The notes beneath the pieces were generated by a model, which saw only the letters and a list, made by a program, of their open reading frames with translations, had not been told where the DNA came from and ran no database searches. Both the position numbers and the translations under genes were made by a program. From JABWBR01 sp036741235 (lineage in GTDB: Bacteria; Bacteroidota; Bacteroidia; Chitinophagales; Saprospiraceae): a DNA stretch of 11,339 bases. Position 1 is the stretch's first letter. Each line of letters opens with the position of its first letter. Below, one piece after another: positions 7,865 to 11,339 of this stretch. The stretch spans positions 1-11,339 of the forward strand of contig DAINSQ010000150.1 in the NCBI GenBank assembly GCA_036741235.1. The letters are read 5' to 3'.

Positions 7865-8590
7865 CTACCATTTGCGGCCATAAACCACTCCTAACGAAAT
7901 ATGGCTCAATGCTACTGTTGACCGCGGAATTATTTGATTTGTAACCCAGGTCATTTCTCCATTGTCGTTCCATTGATAATATCCTCTGCTGTAAGGTCCT
8001 AGTTTCATGCCCGGCGTGAGATAAAATTGAGCCTCAATGTTAAATATGCTCCGTGCGGATTTGATAATCGGCACGCCGCCCGCACACATCAAACCGGGCT
8101 TAAGACGCACAAAAGGCTTTGCCGCCGAGGGATCTATTCTGACAACGTGCACAGCCGGCCCTGCGGATAGATAGCCATTCTTGAAATACCATTTATAGTG
8201 CGCGCTCATGACAATGTCAAAAAATACAAACTCGATATTGCCTTGTTCTTTGTTATAACCTCTCGCAATTCCGCTGTTGGTTAAAGCCAACCGAAGTCCG
8301 GCTGCCCTTGTGGCGCTGGTGTATTGTTCATATTGGAGGCTGACATTGAGAAAAGGCAAATACCCTGGATTGCGATGCCCTGAACCAAACCAACCCGCCG
8401 GTGTATAATCGTCAAAGTCGTATTTATTCATTAGCGATTTAAAATCAGAACCGGTACCCCACACCGGGAGTCCCCATTGCATCGACAAGGAGCGGCGAAT
8501 ACCCGGTGCTGTATCCTCAGCCTTCCCGTTTTGCGCTGCCAACGCTAATCCTGTGAAACATAAAGCTATTGTAATAAGCAGATTTTTCAT
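7865..8590 (-). CDS. Exported protein of unknown function, probable outer-membrane beta-barrel, 241 aa
   Basis: I do not recognise the family. ATG at 8590 gives MKNLLITIALCFTGLALAAQ, a textbook signal peptide with probable cleavage near Ala-Ala-Gln; the frame can be extended one codon to a TTG at 8593, which is less likely. The mature part is rich in Tyr, Trp, Phe and Gly, with short alternating hydrophobic/polar stretches such as FLNVSLQYEQY, FFDIVMSAHYKWYF, NGYLSAGPAVHVV and SIFNIEAQFYL. It ends SLGVVYGRKW, with a terminal aromatic residue as in many outer-membrane barrels recognised by BamA. Length would suit a barrel of 8-10 strands. No T9SS tail and no lipobox Cys are seen. It converges on pit (9-bp gap) and diverges from dedA. 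AAGG lies just upstream of the ATG as a weak ribosome-binding candidate. Confidence 0.75.
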   Translation of the reverse strand: MKNLLITIALCFTGLALAAQNGKAEDTAPGIRRSLSMQWGLPVWGTGSDFKSLMNKYDFDDYTPAGWFGSGHRNPGYLPFLNVSLQYEQYTSATRAAGLRLALTNSGIARGYNKEQGNIEFVFFDIVMSAHYKWYFKNGYLSAGPAVHVVRIDPSAAKPFVRLKPGLMCAGGVPIIKSARSIFNIEAQFYLTPGMKLGPYSRGYYQWNDNGEMTWVTNQIIPRSTVALSHISLGVVYGRKW

Positions 8591-8698
8591 CAACCTTGTT
8601 TCGTCCTGTTCAGAAAAGACATTACCTGATCATTTATATTATTGCGAAAACGCTTTAGAGGAAAGTTGGGCAAAATACGATATTCTGCCAAATACCCT

Positions 8699-8706
8699 TA
8701 TTTTTG
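8699..8706 (+). promoter_or_regulatory. Candidate -7 element for dedA (TATTTTTG)
   Basis: Perfect TAnnTTTG match, 37 bp upstream of the dedA ATG, predicting a leader of roughly 30 nt. No clear -33 TTG is seen about 20 bp upstream. Confidence 0.5.
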
Positions 8707-8743
8707 CGGCCAGTTTTGATTCACCCGCTATAAACAAAGCGCC

Positions 8744-9403
8744 ATGAGCGAAATTTTTCAGATCATAGTTGACTTCGTCACCAACCTCAACGACCAGGCC
8801 TTTCTGGCAGAATTGGTTCGCAAATACGATACGCTGGTATACATTGCCTTGTTGCTGATCATCTTTACGGAAACCGGACTGGTAGTGATGCCCTTGTTGC
8901 CGGGCGATTCGCTTTTATTTACCGTGGGCGCCCTGGCAGCAGCCACCAACCAGCTCAATATCTGGCTGTTGATGCCGCTGATGGTATGTGCCGCATTGTT
9001 GGGCGACAACGTCAATTATTTTGCCGGCAGGTATTTTGGCAGGCAGGTGGTCAAACGCGAGCGCATTTTTCTTTTAAAAAGGGAATACATCGAGCGCACA
9101 CAGGAATTTTATCATAAATACGGCGGCAAAACGGTCATTATGGCCCGGTTTGTGCCTATTGTGCGCACCATTGCGCCCTTTGTAGCCGGCGCCGGCGAGA
9201 TGCACTACCGCAAATATATCCTCTACTGCATCGGCGGCGCTATCTTGTGGGTATTCAGCATCACGCTGATGGGCTATGCCTTCGGCAACATACCGGTGGT
9301 TAAAAATAACTTCGAAATCGTCGTATTGGGTATCATTTTCGTATCTGTGCTGCCCATGTTTTACCACTGGGCCAAGGCAAAATGGGCGGCAAAAGCCAAG
9401 TAG
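8744..9403 (+). CDS. DedA-family (VTT/SNARE-associated domain) inner-membrane protein, 219 aa
   Basis: DedA proteins are polytopic inner-membrane proteins; several have been shown to recycle undecaprenyl phosphate or affect lipid and proton homeostasis. The family core is intact: FTETGLVVMPLLPGDSLLF at residues 41-59, GDNVNYFAGRYFG at 87-99, YGGKTVIMARFVPIVRT at 126-142 and APFVAGAGEM at 144-153. Glu43, Asp55, Arg135 and Arg141 have the same pairwise spacing as the essential E39/D51 and R130/R136 of E. coli YqjA. Hydrophobic segments are near 31-65, 74-87, 155-180 and 189-205, and the C-terminus is basic (KAKWAAKAK). ATG at 8744 gives the normal family length. It is a single gene, with a 10-bp convergent gap to the ybaK-like gene. 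Which DedA subfamily or substrate applies cannot be read from the sequence. Confidence 0.93.
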   Translation: MSEIFQIIVDFVTNLNDQAFLAELVRKYDTLVYIALLLIIFTETGLVVMPLLPGDSLLFTVGALAAATNQLNIWLLMPLMVCAALLGDNVNYFAGRYFGRQVVKRERIFLLKREYIERTQEFYHKYGGKTVIMARFVPIVRTIAPFVAGAGEMHYRKYILYCIGGAILWVFSITLMGYAFGNIPVVKNNFEIVVLGIIFVSVLPMFYHWAKAKWAAKAK

Positions 9404-9413
9404 CAGTAGGTTT

Positions 9414-9884
9414 TCAACTACAGATACCCGCCACGCCGGCATTGGTTACCCTGACTACCTCCGCAGGCGCCACGCCGATTAGCAGTCCGCGCTGCCCGGC
9501 ATTGATATAGATGCGCTCCCACGACAAAGCCGATTCGTCGAGCCAGACCGGGTAGTTTTTTTTCATGCCCACGGGCGAGCAGCCGCCGCGGATGTAGCCG
9601 GTGAGGGGTTGCAAATCTTTGAGCGGTACCAAACCTATCTTTTTATTGCCGGAGTGTTGCGCCAGCAATTTAAAATCGAGTTCCTTATCGCCAGGCACTA
9701 CGGCCACCAATATGCCGGTTTTGTCGCCCGTGGCTACCAGCGTTTTATACACCTGCTCCGCCGGCAGTCCCAACGAAGCCGCAATAGTAGCCACGCCCAA
9801 CTGATCGGGGTCGTAATTGTACGGCGCCTCGACATACGCCACCCCATGACTATCGAGGATGCGCATGGCATTTGTTTTTTTCAT
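9414..9884 (-). CDS. ybaK: YbaK/EbsC-type Cys-tRNA(Pro) deacylase, 156 aa
   Basis: YbaK-type editing enzymes hydrolyse Cys-tRNA(Pro), an error product of prolyl-tRNA synthetase, in trans in the cytoplasm. The length (156 aa) is close to E. coli YbaK. The conserved block VYKTLV at residues 45-50 contains Lys47, the counterpart of YbaK Lys46 that is needed for activity. VVPGDKELDFKLLA (62-75) and TGYIRGGCSPVGMKK (95-109) are family hallmarks, and the C-terminal INAGQRGLLIGVAPAEVV matches the YbaK/ProX fold. ATG at 9884 is preferred; Met7 is an alternative. There is no Shine-Dalgarno sequence: the predicted leader is mostly the GGTTTATT octamer array (AATAAACC in the sense orientation). A related ProX-type (Ala-tRNA) specificity is possible, but the motifs fit YbaK better. 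Confidence 0.93.
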   Translation of the reverse strand: MKKTNAMRILDSHGVAYVEAPYNYDPDQLGVATIAASLGLPAEQVYKTLVATGDKTGILVAVVPGDKELDFKLLAQHSGNKKIGLVPLKDLQPLTGYIRGGCSPVGMKKNYPVWLDESALSWERIYINAGQRGLLIGVAPAEVVRVTNAGVAGICS

Positions 9885-9891
9885 GTTTATG

Positions 9892-9927
9892 GGTTTATTG
9901 GTTTATTGGTTTATTGGTTTATTGGTT
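9892..9927. repeat. Tandem octamer array, 4.5 GGTTTATT units
   Basis: Four identical 8-bp units plus GGTT on the + strand, starting 8 bp upstream of the ybaK ATG. If the minus-strand -7 element at 9941-9948 is real, the array makes up most of the ybaK mRNA leader, read as AATAAACC units. Copy-number change would alter leader length, not a reading frame. Confidence 0.95.
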
Positions 9928-9940
9928 AAGTTTAATAGCA

Positions 9941-9948
9941 CAAAGATA
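9941..9948 (-). promoter_or_regulatory. Candidate -7 element for ybaK (TATCTTTG)
   Basis: Perfect TAnnTTTG match on the minus strand, identical in all eight bases to the mutS candidate, about 57 bp upstream of the ybaK ATG. Transcription would start near 9935. No clear -33 TTG is seen. Confidence 0.5.
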
Positions 9949-9981
9949 ATGAGTCATAAACCTATAAACTCATAAACCTGT

Positions 9982-10010
9982 AAACAAACCTACAACTTAC
10001 AACCTACAAC
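9982..10010 (+). repeat. Dispersed repeat, copy B (heptamer family)
   Basis: This is the inverted partner of 2613-2641, with 27 of 29 positions matching. It contains three heptamers, CTACAAC, TTACAAC and CTACAAC (9990-10010), which are the reverse complement of the GTTGTAG unit found in the array at 2490-2531. Confidence 0.88.
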
Positions 10011-10071
10011 AGAGAACTGACAACATCTCCATTAATTCTCCCGTTCCTGGCTATAAATACCGAGCCCTTCG

Positions 10072-10079
10072 TATATTTG
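10072..10079 (+). promoter_or_regulatory. Candidate -7 element for fba (TATATTTG)
   Basis: Perfect TAnnTTTG match, 27 bp upstream of the fba ATG. The leader would be about 20 nt, made largely of CAA/CCA. The in-frame TTG at 10077 forms the last three bases of this element, so it is very unlikely to be a start codon. Confidence 0.55.
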
Positions 10080-10106
10080 TCCAACAACAACCAACAACCA
10101 CAAAAC

Positions 10107-11183
10107 ATGTCATCAACCAGATTCCGTCCGGGTGTATTGCATGGCGACGAAGTTACCGCCTTGTTCAACTACGCCAACGAAAATAACTTTGCGCTACCAG
10201 CCGTCAACGTTATCGGCACCAACGGTATCAACGCCGTGTTGGAAACCGCCAAGGCCGTGAACTCGCCGGTCATCGTACAATTCTCCAACGGCGGCGCCGC
10301 TTTTTACGCCGGCAAAGGCCTTTCCAACACAGATCAAAAAGCCGCCATTCTGGGCGCCATCTCGGGGGCCATGCACGTCCATACCATGGCTGAAGCCTAC
10401 GGCGTAACTGTCGTGATGCACACCGACCACTGCGCCAAGGAGCTCCTGCCCTGGGTAGACGGCCTGCTCGACGCCGGCGAGAAATTCTATGAGTCGCGCG
10501 GCTATCCTTTATTCAGCTCGCACATGCTCGACTTATCGGAAGAGCCGCTGCACGAAAACATCGAAATCTGCGCCCAATACCTCGAGCGCATGAAAAAACT
10601 GGGCATGACCCTCGAAATCGAGTTGGGCGTGACCGGCGGCGAAGAAGACGGCGTCGACAACACCAATGTCGACAATGCCCGCCTGTATACCCAGCCCAGC
10701 GAAGTAGCCTACGCCTACGAGCACCTCAACAAAGTGAGTCCGCGCTTTACCATTGCCGCCGCTTTCGGCAACGTACACGGCGTATACAAACCCGGCAATG
10801 TAGAGCTTAAGCCGGTCATCCTCAAAAACTCGCAGGACTATGTGCGCGAGCACTTCGGCTTATCGGAGCAATACCCCATCAACTTTGTATTCCACGGCGG
10901 CTCGGGTTCGTCGCGCGAAGAAATCCGCGAGGCCATCGAATACGGCGCTATCAAGATGAATATCGATACCGATATGCAGTGGGCGTTCTGGCAGGGCGTT
11001 CACGACTACTACAACGCCAAAAAGGATTACCTGCAGGGCCAACTCGGCAACCCCGAAGGCGAGGATAAACCCAATAAGAAGTATTACGATCCCCGCGTGT
11101 GGCTGCGCGAAGGCGAAAAGGCCTTTGTAGCCCGCTTGAAGGCAGCGTTTGAGGATTTGAACTGTGTGGGCCGGAATGCTTGA
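10107..11183 (+). CDS. fbaA: Class II fructose-bisphosphate aldolase, 358 aa
   Basis: This zinc enzyme interconverts fructose 1,6-bisphosphate with dihydroxyacetone phosphate and glyceraldehyde 3-phosphate in glycolysis and gluconeogenesis, in the cytoplasm. The catalytic Asp and first zinc His are in HTDHCAK (Asp107, His108). The second and third zinc ligands are His224 in GNVHGVYKPG and His263 in VFHGGSGS. IELGVTGGEEDGV (171-183) supplies the conserved acidic residues, and NIDTDMQWAF (285-294) the phosphate-binding loop. The length and the presence of all these motifs match the long class IIA type (E. coli FbaA, 359 aa). ATG at 10107 is chosen because upstream codons encode a non-family NNNQQPQ stretch and the upstream TTG lies inside a probable promoter. 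It diverges from ybaK and probably forms a single-gene transcript. Confidence 0.97.
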   Translation: MSSTRFRPGVLHGDEVTALFNYANENNFALPAVNVIGTNGINAVLETAKAVNSPVIVQFSNGGAAFYAGKGLSNTDQKAAILGAISGAMHVHTMAEAYGVTVVMHTDHCAKELLPWVDGLLDAGEKFYESRGYPLFSSHMLDLSEEPLHENIEICAQYLERMKKLGMTLEIELGVTGGEEDGVDNTNVDNARLYTQPSEVAYAYEHLNKVSPRFTIAAAFGNVHGVYKPGNVELKPVILKNSQDYVREHFGLSEQYPINFVFHGGSGSSREEIREAIEYGAIKMNIDTDMQWAFWQGVHDYYNAKKDYLQGQLGNPEGEDKPNKKYYDPRVWLREGEKAFVARLKAAFEDLNCVGRNA

Positions 11184-11205
11184 ACGGGAAAGGCTGGGGT
11201 TGAGT

Positions 11206-11229
11206 GTGAGAGGGTGAGAGGGTGAGAGG
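11206..11229. repeat. Tandem octamer array, three GTGAGAGG units
   Basis: Three identical 8-bp units starting 22 bp after the fba stop codon, followed by related purine-rich sequence (GAGGGAGGG). No hairpin plus T-tract was seen here, so it does not look like a terminator. Confidence 0.9.
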
Positions 11230-11309
11230 GAGGGATTATTTTGTTATTCCTTCTTTCACGCCTAATCAGCGTAATTCCAACACCGACTTTGCGACTGTGC
11301 GACCTCTGC

Positions 11310-11337
11310 CGGTCGTTGAGCGGAGTCGAAACGACCG
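11310..11337. repeat. REP-like palindrome with GAGCGGAGTCGA loop
   Basis: CGGTCGTT (11310-11317) and AACGACCG (11330-11337) form a perfect 8-bp stem around the 12-base loop GAGCGGAGTCGA. The TTGAGCGGAGTCGAA core resembles short palindromic repeats that recur in spacers of many environmental bacteria (from memory). The right flank is cut by the window edge. It could also form a structured RNA 3' of fba, but lacks a T-tract within view. Confidence 0.65.
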
Positions 11338-11339
11338 AT

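Larger units (their letters stand above)
9885..9985. repeat. Imperfect inverted repeat built from octamer arrays
   Basis: The left arm 9885-9919 and right arm 9951-9985 are reverse complements at about 26 of 35 positions, counted by eye, separated by 31 bp. The right arm contains degenerate CATAAACC units (9955-9962, 9963-9970, 9971-9978, 9979-9986) in phase with the left-arm octamers. The arms could pair into an AT-rich hairpin; the minus-strand -7 candidate of ybaK lies in the loop. Confidence 0.65.

Noticed and set aside
8744..9884. Functional unit of dedA and ybaK
   Set aside because: They are convergent with unrelated known roles; closeness alone does not support a shared system.
9609..9929. 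Plus-strand open frame ending in GLLVYWFIG-like sequence
   Set aside because: Antisense to ybaK and then a translation of the GGTTTATT octamer array; not a gene.
1..11339. Previously undescribed multigene system (defence, mobile or biosynthetic)
   Set aside because: The recognised genes are unlinked housekeeping or surface functions, strands alternate, and no transposase, integrase, nuclease or toxin-antitoxin pair was seen.

Overview
The window looks like ordinary chromosome from a member of the Bacteroidota, probably close to the Saprospiraceae/Chitinophagia. The evidence is a type IX secretion (T9SS) C-terminal sorting domain on the first gene, start codons without Shine-Dalgarno sequences, several perfect matches to the Bacteroidota -7 promoter element TAnnTTTG, and a PiT-type phosphate transporter carrying a C-terminal PhoU-like helical domain. 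The exact taxon is inferred.

Layout: (1) 1-2121 (+), the 3' part of a large secreted protein made of seven ~65-residue beta-propeller-type repeats, two Cys/GCDS repeats, an Ig-like segment and a T9SS tail. (2) 2133-2489 (-), a small ankyrin-repeat protein. (3) 2490-2687, a spacer with a heptamer array, an octamer array and a dispersed repeat. (4) 2688-5318 (-), mutS. (5) 5319-5584, a divergent spacer rich in dyads. (6) 5585-7855 (+), PiT phosphate transporter. (7) 7865-8590 (-), an unrecognised exported protein, probably an outer-membrane barrel. (8) 8744-9403 (+), a DedA-family membrane protein. (9) 9414-9884 (-), a YbaK/EbsC-type Cys-tRNA(Pro) deacylase. (10) 9885-10106, a divergent spacer with inverted octamer arrays. 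(11) 10107-11183 (+), class II fructose-bisphosphate aldolase. (12) 11184-11339, a short octamer array and a REP-like palindrome cut close to the window edge.

The genes serve unrelated functions: secretion/adhesion, mismatch repair, phosphate uptake, membrane lipid-carrier recycling, translation quality control and glycolysis. Strand alternates almost gene by gene, so no multigene operon is evident except possibly mutS-ank. Three convergent pairs are separated by only 9-11 bp.

I see no defence locus, mobile element, CRISPR array, tRNA or rRNA, and no convincing new multigene system. The most unusual material lies in the spacers: short arrays with 7-8 bp periods, one heptamer family present at three places in both orientations, one array forming most of the predicted ybaK leader, and one array touching the ank start codon. 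No spacer exceeds 300 bp.
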